From contig NC_026655.2 in the NCBI RefSeq assembly GCF_000004075.3, positions 3,348,001-3,412,000 on the forward strand: a DNA stretch of 64,000 nt. Reading direction: 5' to 3'. A model generated the notes under the pieces. That model was not told the DNA's origin, did not search any database, and worked only from the letters and a program-made list of their open reading frames with translations. This document shows, in pieces, positions 14,444 to 24,385 of the stretch (positions are counted from its first letter, which is position 1; each line of letters starts with the position of its first letter). The stretch comes from Cucumis sativus (taxonomy: Eukaryota; Streptophyta; Magnoliopsida; Cucurbitales; Cucurbitaceae). The position numbers were made by a program, and so were the translations under genes.

Positions 14444-17400
14444 TTCACAAGTCACAACCATATTGGATATATGTCAAGGACATCTCTGAAATTTTAGAAT
14501 TAATAAAACCAGGATATTCTACAAGAACTTGAGATTTCAGGAGAAAGTTGGTTATCGTGGTAGTGCACAATATTTGGTGACCTCAAATTTTGAATTAACA
14601 ATATAACATTTGGATTAGTTCAGCATGTATTTATCTGCGTGAGCCAGGGGATAGGGGGCATACCTGAGGCAGCGGCAAGACAACAAGCAAATCTATAAAA
14701 AAATTTCCTTTGAGGTAATTCATGGCAATTTTCTTCGGATGGTCAACCAATTCGCCAGCACCAACGACTCTGGATTCTGGTGCTACATAGGCCAACCTAA
14801 ACTGCATGTGATTAAAAACATCAAATTTCTAGTTAGGCATTGATATAGAATACAAAAGATAGTACGAGATTGTTAACCTAGTTTGAATTTCTAATTTCTA
14901 ATTTATCTTGTATCTAAATCGTACCTGATAGTTTCTTTATCCAGGGTTTCATTTTCATCCTCTTTTGTTCTTTTGTGCTGAACCAGATGAATTACTCACC
15001 TTGTCATGAACCTATTCTACTTTAGATGACTCTATGATGTCTAATCTCTATAGGAGATTTGTTCGTAGAACTTTAGATAAGGTTGACATGTTATTCCCTT
15101 TTTTTAAAATGAAAATTGGGAAAAGAAAAGCATATACCATCCTAAGAAGAAAAAAAGATAAGAGAATCATTTAACATTTTTTCTAGATAGTAAATTGATC
15201 GACAAGGTTTAAATAACATTTTAGTCCCTTAAACTTTCAAGTTTGTTCAATTTCAGTCTATAAACTTTCAGGGTTATTTCATTTTGGTATCTGATTTTTT
15301 AAATATCTATTTCCTAAACTTACCAAAAGAAGGGGAATAAATAATCATTTTGATACTTTTTTATCTTACATTCTGCCTTAAATCCAATTTGACCAATTTT
15401 CGTTTCTAACTTATTTGGTTTGTAACATACCAAGTCACTCTACTTTACGGTACGGAATTGCGCTTGTGTTGTTCGATGAATTCTTTTTACAATGAAAATC
15501 AGACAAAAAAGAGTGAAAAGAGCAAGAGCTCTGCCAGCAAGCCAGGATCCTTTATAGGAGAGGGGCAAGCGCTTCAACTCAGTCCCCCTATTATCCTAAA
15601 CTCCTACTTCCGTCCGCAAGAATCAAAACTTCTTATCAGAGTCCAAGATTCAAACAGTTGTTGCAATGACGGACTAAATCTAAAGCTCTTCTTCTCTTCT
15701 TGTCTTTCCTCTTCTCTTCTCTCTCCTTCTTTCAGATAGTTAAAAAATATAAGTAGTTTCTAAAACTCTTCTTCTTCTTCTCTGATCTTGACTAATTCAT
15801 GGAAAATCAAACTTGAAGAATCAAAGGGCTCGTGTATAGGGACAAACTTCCCACCAAGAAGAGATGCATGCACATCGGTCAGCTGGAACATCGGAAGAGT
15901 CTGGACTTGGTGGAAGAGTTGTTGAGTCAAGGTCGCCATAAGTGGCTCAACTTCTAGAGTGCATAGGGAGGGAAGCCGCCGCAACAGTTTAGGCTATTTC
16001 CGTTTCTGTTGTTTAGGAAAGAATTATAAACAAGGAAGTAGCACCATCCACCATCTGGTGTTGGTTAACATTAAGGAGAAAGGCTCAACAACCATAGGTC
16101 GAGCAACCTTCTTCCACGAAAGAATCGACTGGTCTCAAGACGCCATCCCTTTTCACGCTAAAGCTAAAGAAGCCTAGTGAAAGATAGGAGGGCAGTTTAT
16201 GAGTCCTTGGACGTGACCTTATCATATTGCTTCCCCTTTGCTTCAGGTACATCTGAGTTAAATAACAGCCTTTAAGATAAGGGATGGACGATCGCCCAAA
16301 AGTTCAATCCACTAAGGAAGAAAGGTATCCTCAAGAGTACGCTCGCGCCTCTCCCTCTGGTCTTGCCTTTCTCCTCTCCCGCAACAAGAAAAGCAACGAT
16401 AGATCGGGATGTGAAAAAGCATATGCTAACCCCACTTATCCAACTGCCTAATAAGCAACTTTTTTTGTCTTGGGCTAGAGAGATAGCCACATACAAGAAG
16501 GGTGGAGCATCGGCTAGTCATTTGTTAGGTTATGAAATATGCAAGACTATTAAGATGAAGAAAGCCTTCCCAAGGCTGGCTTCCTATGCCAGATGCTCCT
16601 TTCTCCCGTACTTCTTTCTCAAAGACCCTACTCTATGGATAGCTTGAGGCTACTTCTAAGAAATTGAGTCCAACACATATGTCTACTTTTCACGCTCACA
16701 ATTGAAATGATCGAAAAAGACATATGACATATATGCTTGAAAGTTGAAAATATCATTAAAAAATAATTTAAAAGTCCCTCAATTTAATTATTTGAATTAA
16801 TATCTAGGACTTGAATTTCTCCTTTCTGGTTTCAGAAGAATAAGAGGTCGTACATAGAAATTATGTCTTCGGAGCTTGCGAGAGAGGACTGCTGCTTTCT
16901 CGTTTCTAGTTTCAAGAGAATAGGAGGTCGTACATAGAAATTCTAACAGGAATAATGGCCAATTAAGTCATCATAGAAGAAGAAGAAAGATAGACAAAGC
17001 AAGAACTACCAATATTTGTTGTTTCCTCTAAAAGGCATGGAAGCGTGCACTGGAACAGAAAGAAGATGATCGAGACTACTAAAAATCCCTATCTACGAGA
17101 TCCCCTCTGAGATCGATAAACCTTTTGGATCTTATTAACCAAAGAGATACGACTTTGCACTATCGTTAGTTCAACACCAATCTAAAATCCCCAAGGAATT
17201 CCAAGAATTCTTGTTATACGCTCGTTTCGCTTCTTTGCTTTGTAGTCTCGCTTCTTCTCTTAATTGATAGAACTCTCCGATCAAACAACCCTACCACGGA
17301 TGAGGCTTCAACTGTAGAGTAGCTCATCAAAAAAACCTTTCCCAAGTCGTCTTGCAATCGGACGACTCCACCTCTCTTGTATTGTGTCTTGAATCCTCAA

Positions 17401-18964
17401 AATCGGTTGCCTTGCGGTAAAGCCGTTTATATCGTTAGATAGCATTTCCAGAGGGAAAGAAGAGGTTAGAAGTGGCTTAGTTCAAGGGATGGACCCACGA
17501 TTATCGAGGTGCTCCTACCCAAGTAGACTAATGAATACCAACTGGAAGAACTCACTTTTCAAATCTCGCTGATATGATCAATAAGGCAATACAATATACG
17601 GGCTTTTGACTTTCAATCTCCCACATCACGTAAGAACCAAAATAGTTATTTTCTAAAATTTCAAGAATTAAATTGGACATTGTAGGAGTTTGAAACCTGA
17701 AAAAGAACAAATTTGAAAGTTCAAGGACCAAAATAAAATAAACTTAAAATGTCAAGACCAAAATAGAATTTAAACCATTCAATAATATACCCAAATGACA
17801 TGGCTTCTTGTCAACTTGAGCATAGTTTAAATAGTCAATGGCTAAAATGTTGGGTTTGAAAACTCAAGGATCCAAATGCAACCTAAGTCAAACATCAAGA
17901 ACAGAGTGCAATTTTTCCTCCTCTGTTTCATGTTTTTCTTTAATGTTTAATGTTTTCTGAATTAACCATCCATATATAATTGTTAAATTTTTAAGGTTAA
18001 ATTTACTATTTACATATGTTTGAGTTTGATTTCAGTTTGATCTTTGCCCCGGAAATATTTGTAAGTATAGTACTGCGTATTGCTTCTAACTAGGTAATCA
18101 ACAAACATAGGACTTTATCACATGGAATCCACCGTAAAATTTAGAGCTAGTTAAATTTTGGATGGTAGAAAAATGAACAGATACCTGAAGAAGCATGTGT
18201 AGGAAATAGATAAAATCAGTCATGCTCCGGAAAACCACCAAGGTTGTGGTCAAAGGCCAGTCAATAACAATGCACTTATTATTCTGCACAAGTTACGCAA
18301 ACAAATTATTGTGACAAAATGGTAGATGCGACAGTTGAATCAACAAGATTTTTTTATTAAAAAAATGCCCATGGACTCCTTAAGCATTGAATAACAGACG
18401 AGATTTATTAACGTCAAGGAAAGAAAGTAAATATTAGATTTTTTTTTTTCAAAATGACAAACAGATGTGAGGGAGGGGTTTTTAACTCACTCGTGGACCT
18501 TGTTGAATCACTTGATTCAAATGGATGACTATAGTAAGATATAGCTTGGATTTAATCTAAGCAAAGATAGTTTTAGATTTCAATGATTGGAGATAGATGA
18601 TGAAGAAGAAGAAAACCACACCTCTTGAACAGACAGCAAGAAGAAAAACAATGGGTCCAAGAAGATTGCCACCAAGCAAGATATGACAAAAAACTTATTC
18701 CATTGCTGAACAACTTTTGCATGAGGATTCATTACACCAGGAATATATGAAAGCAAGAAGCACCAGAAGGACTGAAACTTCCTCGCCCATCCTTTCCCTC
18801 CTCCATAGAGATCATTATGAAACTGAACAAACAGAATGAGTTCATCTAAGAAGTGGTGTATTCACTTCAAGTTACAATGCATGTTGTGGGAATGATCTGA
18901 ACTTATACACAAAAAAAGGGGAAAAAAATAAAAAAAAATAAAAAAGAAGAACAAGAACAAGAGC

Positions 18965-19004
<40 letters not shown>

Positions 19005-22000
19005 AAAATCGTAGTAGATGATATATATAGAATAGCTTAATGTTAAATCACCAATGAATTCCAAATTGTATAATGATAGTGATGGTTTACAGTAAATTTA
19101 GGTTTAAATCTACTTTAAACTTATTCTATTTTGGTTATTAAACTTTAAAAATGTCTATTTACTCCCTGAACATTAAGTTCAGTTTTAATATAATGATGAG
19201 GTGGCCTGCATTTTTAAAGTTTCCGGTGAGTATTTGAAAATATCTCCTGCCCATAGTTTATTGGTTTACTTGCGCTATTATATGTTACTTGAGGATTTTT
19301 TATAATCTATTTATAATTCAATTGCCTTTAAATATGTTGGAAGAAAATGAGGTAGTTTGTGTAGCCCTTCAGTTCCTCTGATGACAATAAAAAAATTAGA
19401 TTCATCAGCTATGAAGCTCATTTTCTGACTATTATCAAGAAGCCCAAAAATTATACTTGAAAATTATAGCAACAAATAACACATTTCTCGAATTGAAAAT
19501 TAGTGATGATGGCAACTGATAGCAGCTATCGGTGACGACAACTGATAGCAGCTATCGGTGACGGCAACTGATAGCAGCTAACGGCAATGGCAACTGATAG
19601 CTTCTATCAGTGACTATCACTGTCTTTTCATTTGAGAAAATCAAGAAGAAGCAAGTGAAATGGTGAGTTGGACATGGGTTTTTTAGTCTTTATCAATGCT
19701 TGTGCTATGTATGCAATTATTTTATCCCTGTGCCATATATGATATGAGCTTTTTGCTTTTTATGCAACCAGCACTATTATATATTTAGTAACTTTGTTAT
19801 TTTTCAATTATGATTTTTGCAACAAACTTTGGCAGGTTTCCTTTATATATGTACGTGTTAGAAATTCCTTTTGTTTAATACAAGCCACATCACCATTATG
19901 TTAAAAAGATAACGGAATCTTAGTAGTAGGGACTAAAGTAAGCACTTTTTAACAGTTCAAAAACTAAAATAAACGTTTTTGAAAGTTTAGGGACCAAAAT
20001 AGAACAAAATTCAAAGTTCAAGGACCAAAATAAGATTTAAACCCTAAATTTAATATTTTTTTAATACTTCAAATATTTAAACCTCTCCTTCAAAACTACT
20101 CTGTGCATCATATGACCTTGCCTACTTATGCACAAGTCTGCATATATGCACTTATACTTGATGAGAAAGTTGCTTAAGAAGGATAGGTAACAGATAACAG
20201 GCTGCTAACTTGTTAGCATAGAGATTCAACTCGCTGTACAAAACAGGGAGAGAGATTATGGAGGCAGATGTTTTATCTTGAATACAACCACAAGTTGATA
20301 TGTTCTCCAAAAATAGTAGCTGATAGGAATTTACAAGAATGACTAGAAAGATTGAGAAGAGTGCCACCCATGAAGTGTCAAGGTAGCCTTGCAGCTAGCT
20401 ACAAGCAACAGATAGAAAGAAAGACTGCTCACACTATAATCAATAATGTGTGCACATTCCGCCTAATACCTATCATATTCCTTTTTTGTTGCAAAAACTC
20501 TACCGTAGTTCTATTTGAGATCACTTGAGAATTATGAAAACCTATCATGATTCGGCTTAAGGGTGTGCTCCATTGGCATTTAAAAATATGTGAACTAAGG
20601 AGTTTGTTAGACACCATGCCATGTGCAAACAAAGCAAATGATTGACTACATCCCCTGCTAGTTTACTCTATTCACTACCCATATCATACTACACTTGAGA
20701 GCATATGATGTAAAATGTATCCCTATAGACTTCGCAGATGATTTCCTTAAGTTTCAACTTTCAAGGAGGTGATACTAACCTGGTCATGGTAGAAAGCCAA
20801 CTATTGTCATTTCTGACCACTTGAACATCCATTCACTGGCAAGGAAGTAGGCAGAGTTTTTTTTTCCTTCGTTAAAATACATATAGAGAGCGTGAGAGAG
20901 AGACAGACAGACAGAGACAGAGACAGAGACAGAGAGGAGAAAAAGGAAAATCATACATGCACATGGTTTACCAAGGACCATTGTGTGTGACTGACAGGTT
21001 ATGCATTTTCATCTAACTCTAATATTTTTTAAAAGGAGACAAGCTTCTTTATTATTAATAAACTCAAAGTACAAGAGAGTTATACAATGAGAATAATAGG
21101 GAAGCCAAGGAATGGGAGAGAGAGAGAGGATCAGTAGGTGCACCCGGACATTTCAACTAGGTTGACAACCCCATAGCACCCTCATCATATCCAAAAACAA
21201 AGAACAAGAACAATACTAAGGTCATGAAAATGGCAAATTTACTTGGTCAAGAAAGAGTGGCACTGCTGCAAGATCTTTGTTGGACAGATTTTTTATTAAC
21301 AGTAAATGGGAAGATTTATTTGAAAACTCAAGAGTGAGCAAGTATACTGATATGATTTCGAAGTTGAGAATGCCATAAAACGTAAGGTTCGATACAATCA
21401 AAATAAATTTGAAACCCCCAGCTTAGGTTTTACATAAACCTCCAATGGACAATAGTGTGTGCCTTGTAAAGGAGTATCACTTCATTTACCCCTTGTAATG
21501 TTACAAGAAGAGTTTGAGAAGAACATCGTGCTAGTTTTTACTTCTCCTACGCCAGGCCACTTATGGAACTTTTTATTATATTTGATGCACAAGTTTAGGG
21601 CTGGATCCAGAGACACAAAAATTGATTAAAGAGGAGGGAAAACAGCAAAATCATAGTGCAACTTTGTACAAGAAGATGCATATGCTATATAACCTCCAAA
21701 AGAAGTACAAAAATCAACCCCTTTCCATTTAACAAATAAGTCAGCGTTTGACTCATTAAACACGTGTGAAGATTTTCATTATCATGCAGATAAATGAATA
21801 CACATGAAGAGGTGTTATTTATCTCCATGAAGATGTTTTATATCATTATCAATGGTTGAGTTTGAAAGTATATGTGATGGTAACGGCTAGATGCCATTAG
21901 CTGTCCAATTGCCTTTGAAAGAAACGTTGAGAATATCTATCTGTGTGCGTGGTACAGAAAGTACGTGTTAAATGAGATATGCATAAAAAGGTCAAAACTA

Positions 22001-22575
22001 AAAATTGTATCAAGTAAATCCTATAAGCATGACGTGTAAAAGTAGCCCATTGGTTTGAGTGGGAGAGAAAATACCTTGGCATCAAATATGCCTGACATTC
22101 TTGAGCTTTTCTGTTGTGATGCTTTGGAATTATATGTTGGGCAAGTTATACAGAAAGGATCATTACACAATCCCAGCTGGCCAGACTTTATTAAGTGTTC
22201 GTTCCTACCGGCATAGTTATGAATGGACCAATCAGACTCATCTACAATCTTGAACGAAGGAAATTTTTCTGCCAGCGGCTCTGCTGTCTTGCTTTCAGTC
22301 ACTCCTGGCTTTGACTGTGAAAGTTTTTTGGGCTTACTGCCAGTTTTTTTTGAACCACTCACCATGAATGAACTTCTTTCTATCCGTAGGGGACCAGTAT
22401 GACCAACAAGATTTGCTTCGCTACCATACATCCCAGAAGAATTTTCTGGAATTGATAGTGACGAACTCCGGCCCAAGGATGCATATGAAGGAAAATAAGA
22501 ATCCACTTGTTCGTCAAACATTGGTGGATCAGTGTTTGATAGCATTGGTATATCGTCTTTTTCAAAAGCAGCCAT
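4429..22575 (-). CDS. CNGC20-like: Cyclic nucleotide-gated ion channel, CNGC19/20 type (group IVa)
   Basis: Predicted plasma-membrane, Ca2+-permeable cation channel of the plant CNGC family; group IVa members act in Ca2+ signalling during immunity and stress. Coding exons, all GT..AG: 22575-22075, 18822-18622, 18283-18185, 14801-14664, 14408-14160, 11376-11116, 8871-8726, 6804-6727, 6272-6143, 5630-5378, 5244-5082, 4534-4429. They sum to 2325 nt, 774 aa, typical of CNGC19/20. Seen in order: a long soluble N terminus with a short Cys pair (CITC, in exon 1); [15 protein letters not shown] leading into S1; S2-S6; selectivity filter AGNQ at about residues 489-492; the C-linker RRRDVEQWM; a cyclic-nucleotide-binding domain (about 602-685) with [14 protein letters not shown]; and a C-terminal IQ motif ([12 protein letters not shown], about 753-764) for calmodulin. 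Introns are long and full of transposon relics. The family assignment is firm; CNGC19 versus CNGC20 orthology is not settled. Confidence 0.95.
6056..6115 (-). mobile_element. Short LINE 3'-end relic
   Basis: Read on the minus strand, the segment ends GAAATGTTTCTTATCC followed by an A-rich run. This resembles the 3' terminus I associate with plant LINE copies (a poorly conserved ATGAAA.TGTTTCTTAT, then poly-A). It lies in the intron between CNGC coding exons 9 and 10. It is short and old, so confidence is low. Confidence 0.3.
7140..7470 (+). mobile_element. Degenerate LINE fragment with zf-RVT-like region
   Basis: On the plus strand at about 7290-7450, a frame carries [20 protein letters not shown] followed by IQRR and HLSPH. 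This matches the pattern of the reverse-transcriptase zinc-binding region found near the 3' end of plant LINEs (PKKVKFFLW, then NT..LQRR, then a Cys pair). Upstream, stretches such as VRWI and SKGK fit the preceding LINE segment but contain stops and frameshifts. It is a dead copy in the intron between CNGC exons 7 and 8, in the opposite orientation to the host gene. Confidence 0.5.
9545..9745 (-). mobile_element. tRNA-derived SINE, Au-like, with target-site duplication
   Basis: Read on the minus strand, a body of about 160 bp has a B-box-like GGTTCAATTC, a central GGGTCAGGCGGGCTGTCC, then TAGTCGAGGTGCGCATAA and GGCCCAGATACTCGCAG, and ends in an A tail (eight A residues after ATATATT). The order resembles the Au SINE family of angiosperms as I recall it. 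A 20-bp direct repeat flanks it: TTCTATGGTAATG, then G or A, then ATCCTT, at 9545-9564 and 9726-9745, with one mismatch. This is the signature of target-primed insertion. It lies in the intron between CNGC exons 6 and 7. Confidence 0.75.
9793..10150 (-). mobile_element. LINE-like 3' fragment
   Basis: The minus strand ends CGATGAAATAGTTTCTTATCC followed by A residues at about 9793-9815, like LINE 3' ends. Upstream on that strand the text is not clearly coding, but it resembles C-terminal LINE sequence in composition and phrases ([19 protein letters not shown]). It is truncated at its 5' side and lies in the same CNGC intron as the SINE. Confidence 0.4.
10178..10550. repeat. GTGTCC/GACAC-rich dispersed repeat
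   Basis: Multiple short GTGTCC, GACACG and GGACAC words occur in both orientations (for example GTGTCCGACACGTATCGACA near 10191). They are separated by an AT-rich core and end near CGTATCCGTGCTTCTTAG. A related patch, with GTGTCGGTGTTCAACACTGA, lies at about 13600-13670. The symmetrical layout suggests a non-autonomous element, but the family was not identified. Confidence 0.35.
10713..10746. repeat. Poly-G22 followed by (TG)n
   Basis: Twenty-two G residues followed by about six TG dinucleotides, in the intron between CNGC exons 6 and 7. Read directly. Confidence 0.9.
11530..13400 (-). mobile_element. 5'-truncated, inactivated LINE retrotransposon
   Basis: Read on the minus strand from about 13400 downward, the segment carries in LINE order: end of the reverse transcriptase ([19 protein letters not shown], then [19 protein letters not shown] and WGWRFL, about 13260-13030); a LINE-typical linker ([12 protein letters not shown], then RLFRVALK and [10 protein letters not shown], about 12870-12680); the zf-RVT-like region ([36 protein letters not shown], about 12330-12150); and the C-terminal block [14 protein letters not shown] ... 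[13 protein letters not shown] (about 12010-11850). Several in-frame stops and frameshifts show it is dead. A 3' non-coding tail reaches about 11530. It is interrupted by an insertion at about 12470-12680 and lies in the intron between CNGC exons 5 and 6. Confidence 0.8.
12470..12680. mobile_element. Insertion inside the LINE, with internal 48-bp duplication
   Basis: The LINE frame ends near 12680 and resumes below 12470, leaving about 210 bp of unrelated AT-rich sequence. That segment contains a near-duplicate (AGAGAATAAACCAAACCCT at 12534 and AGAGAATAAACTAAACCCT at 12582, 48 bp apart). Its right edge carries AGGACTGGAAGTCTA, which also occurs at about 9349-9363. The composition recalls a fragment of a long terminal repeat, but no complete LTR can be shown. 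Confidence 0.45.
14411..14438. repeat. (GA)14 microsatellite forming a splice polypyrimidine tract
   Basis: Fourteen GA units lie immediately upstream (gene orientation) of the acceptor for CNGC coding exon 5. On the minus strand it reads (TC)n then AG at 14410-14409, with the exon starting at 14408. The microsatellite is thus the polypyrimidine tract of a coding exon that encodes S4 and neighbouring segments. Confidence 0.85.
15200..17890. mobile_element. Inverted-arm (foldback-like) element enclosing the organelle-like block
   Basis: The left arm (about 15205-15300) reads TTTAAATAACATTTTAGTCC then TTAAACTTTCAAGTTTGTTC. The reverse complement of about 17690-17775 reads TTTAAATTCTATTTTGGTC ... 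TTGAACTTTCAAATTTGTTC. The arms are diverged, but the order of the phrases is the same. They bracket a higher-GC block at about 15430-17620. A related pair of arms occurs at 19090-20055. The element class is not determined. Confidence 0.45.
15430..17620. other. Block resembling plant mitochondrial intergenic DNA (putative NUMT)
   Basis: This stretch is noticeably richer in G+C than the surrounding intron. It has open frames on both strands without family resemblance and the texture of plant mitochondrial spacer DNA. It carries a 37-bp near-repeat (16826-16862 and 16906-16942, both containing AGGTCGTACATAGAAATT). No standard mitochondrial gene was recognised in it. It lies in the intron between CNGC coding exons 3 and 4. 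The origin is inferred from texture only; a chimeric transposon is the main alternative. Confidence 0.5.
18965..19006. repeat. (GAAA)n microsatellite
   Basis: About ten GAAA units read directly, in the intron between CNGC exons 1 and 2. Confidence 0.9.
19090..20055. mobile_element. Foldback-type element with long diverged terminal inverted repeats
   Basis: The left end (19093 onward) reads TAAATTTAGGTTTAAATCT, then TTCTATTTTGGTTATTAAAC, then ATAATGATGAGGTGGCCTGC. The reverse complement of the right end (20050 down to about 19870) reads TAAATTTAGGGTTTAAATCT, then TTCTATTTTGGTCCCTAAAC, then ATAATGGTGATGTGGCTTG. The phrase order is the same over more than 100 bp. The interior has no transposase and holds a 26-bp minisatellite (19513-19616). 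It is likely a non-autonomous DNA element. Confidence 0.6.
19513..19616. repeat. 26-bp minisatellite, four copies
   Basis: Four tandem units of CAACTGATAGCAGCTATCGG plus about six bases, with substitutions in copies 3 and 4. Each unit contains the near-palindrome GATAGCAGCTATC. The array lies inside the foldback element at 19090-20055. Confidence 0.85.
20890..20938. repeat. GAGA / GACA microsatellite
   Basis: A short compound microsatellite of GA, CAGA and GAGACA units, read directly, in the intron between CNGC exons 1 and 2. Confidence 0.8.
21036..21235 (-). mobile_element. LINE 3'-tail fragment, related to the copy at 11.5 kb
   Basis: The segment shares an ordered series of phrases with the 3' tail of the LINE at about 11540-11700: GAG(A)GGATCA, then GCGCAC or GTGCACC, TTTCAA(C/T)TAGGTTGACA, CCTCATCATATCCAAAAA, and GAGAGTTATACAATGAG. 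Both are in the same orientation. Only the 3' non-coding tail is present, so it is a strongly 5'-truncated copy of the same or a sister family. Confidence 0.6.
21268..21360 (+). mobile_element. Possible LINE endonuclease-domain remnant
   Basis: On the plus strand a short frame reads [20 protein letters not shown]. This resembles the LDRFL...W segment near the end of the apurinic-like endonuclease domain of plant LINEs. It is next to a LINE 3' tail in the opposite orientation, so the region may be a rearranged or nested insertion. Only about 25 residues support it. Confidence 0.35.
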
Positions 22576-22585
22576 GCCTAAGAAT

Positions 22586-24178
22586 CTAGACCTGGAAATT
22601 TTAACAAGTTAAATACAAGACAAAAATGCTGAAGGTAAACATCATTATAAGAAAAATGTGAGACGATAATGAGACGTGCACAAGAGACATGGAGTTTTTT
22701 CCTCATGATGTGACAACCATGAGTCGTTAGTCTGAACTTAATGAAATCTCAACTGCGTGGAACTCAAGTTCACATCCCCTGCTTGTAAAACTAGTGATAT
22801 TGGGACAAAAATTGAGCAATAACACACCATATATTCAGAAGCAATGACTGTAACCAATTTGAAGCAACTAATTAAATAGATAACACACAAGGAAATAAAG
22901 GCATCATTGTTCCATGTGGAGCTCAGATTATAGATGATGAATAGAATGTCAATACCCCCAAAAGAAATAATTCAGAAATATGCATGTCTTGGACATATGT
23001 AGGTCAACATAAAACTCTCATTTACTGGGGAAAAGAACAACAACAACAAATACAGCATAAATAAATAGAAGGTTATACACAAATAAAAACAAATTCTAAA
23101 ATGTTTACCCACCTAGAATGCTACTAGGCAAAAGAAATACCAAAATCTAAAGATCTTTTACTATTTTAGACTACTTTTAACTCTAACGAACATCATCAAA
23201 GTTTACCTTGTTTCTTTTCAAGCAATTCGTTTAAATAAAGCTAGAAGTGCTCTATTCAATATTTTTTTTAAAAAAAAAATGGAACAATTTCCATTTAAAC
23301 ATAGGATACGCGTTCTTAGAAATATTATCAAACATCACATAGAATACAATGAAAATTTGCTAAAACATGTTACTTCCTCCGCTTCATAAACCATGGGATT
23401 TTACCATCAATGACTCGACGATCACGTTTTACTTCATAAACTTTGAACTAATACCATCACCAGCTCAACGATTATGATACTCAGGTAAATCAGTATGGTT
23501 TAGTTCTTGACTTAGAACCTCAATTTTCCGCGGGAGTTTCACCTGAATACTCGATTCCTTGTATATAGGATTACTGAATTTTATGATTAGTAAATTAATA
23601 ACTGAAGTTGGAATGTAGATTATAAAAAGCAAATCCAACGCATAGTACGGAAATGAACAGTAATGGATATATAAGACAGTGTGCAGAAGGAATTATGGAA
23701 AGCTGGAAATGTGAGATACAGTGTGGTGAAGGAATTCATGCGTGTACAAGACAGGACGATTGAAAGAACCAAGGAATTCGACCTTTGCGTGGTGAAAAAA
23801 CATCCGGATAATACATGAACAGTAAAAATAAGGAAGAGAGAGAAAGAAATTGTAAGAAGAAGAGGAGTGAAAAGGCAAACCTGAGAGTGAGAGAGATGGA
23901 GATGGAGAAGGCTACTTAGGACTGGACTCCAAAGCGAATTCCATAGAGAAAGAAGAGAGAGGGAGAAAGTGAAAGTGTGAAGAGTTGAAGTCGGCAACTG
24001 CAACTTCATTGTGAGAATGAAGAGGAGGTTGTAATAGTAAAAGAGGTGACCAAGGCAACGCAGCGACTGCGAAGACTTTGAACATTTCGCCATCTTATTT
24101 TATTGTCTCCACCCAACAAAGGATCCTTCCCTTACTCTTCCACAGTCTTTGTGTAATTGACGTTATTACTTCATCATA
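22586..24178 (-). other. CNGC 5' leader: untranslated exon, leader intron and possible uORF
   Basis: A polypyrimidine-rich leader exon (on the minus strand) ends at 23881 with a clean donor (CTCAG|GTTTGCC). A matching acceptor (TTTCCAG|GTC) lies at 22592-22593, so a leader intron of about 1.3 kb precedes the first coding exon. If transcription begins near 24178, the leader holds an ATG at 24093. Its frame runs 71 codons to the donor, continues across the splice as GTC TAG, and stops at 22586, ten bases before the main ATG at 22575. The transcription start is inferred, so inclusion of the uORF is uncertain. Confidence 0.5.
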
Positions 24179-24203
24179 CATACTCGCGCGCACCCCTTTC
24201 CCC

Positions 24204-24257
24204 ATTTGTATATTCTCTCATTTGGCGGTTTTTATTGGACCGCCCGGGCCAATGGAG
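24204..24257 (-). promoter_or_regulatory. Putative CNGC core promoter (TATA-like and CCAAT)
   Basis: On the minus strand a TATA-like element (AATATACAAAT) lies at about 24204-24215. CCAAT occurs at 24234-24238, and a further CCATTGG, which carries the reversed motif, lies at about 24251-24257. They sit 25-80 bp upstream of a plausible start of the leader exon. The call rests on motif and position only. Confidence 0.35.
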
Positions 24258-24385
24258 TATTTTTGTTTGTATAATAACAAATTAACCCAACCTAATAAGA
24301 CATAATAGACCCTAATAAACGATATTCTAACCTTTTTGTACTGAAATAGTTATAAATTTAGCAATTAAAATTAAAATAATTGAGT

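Noticed and set aside
15458-16647. Several open frames of 70-94 aa in the organelle-like block
   Set aside because: Both strands are open simply because the block is less AT-rich; no known mitochondrial gene is recognisable.
22021-22074. Extension of CNGC exon 1 past 22075
   Set aside because: A GT donor at 22074-22073 and the in-phase join to [10 protein letters not shown] of the next exon fit the family; the extension does not.
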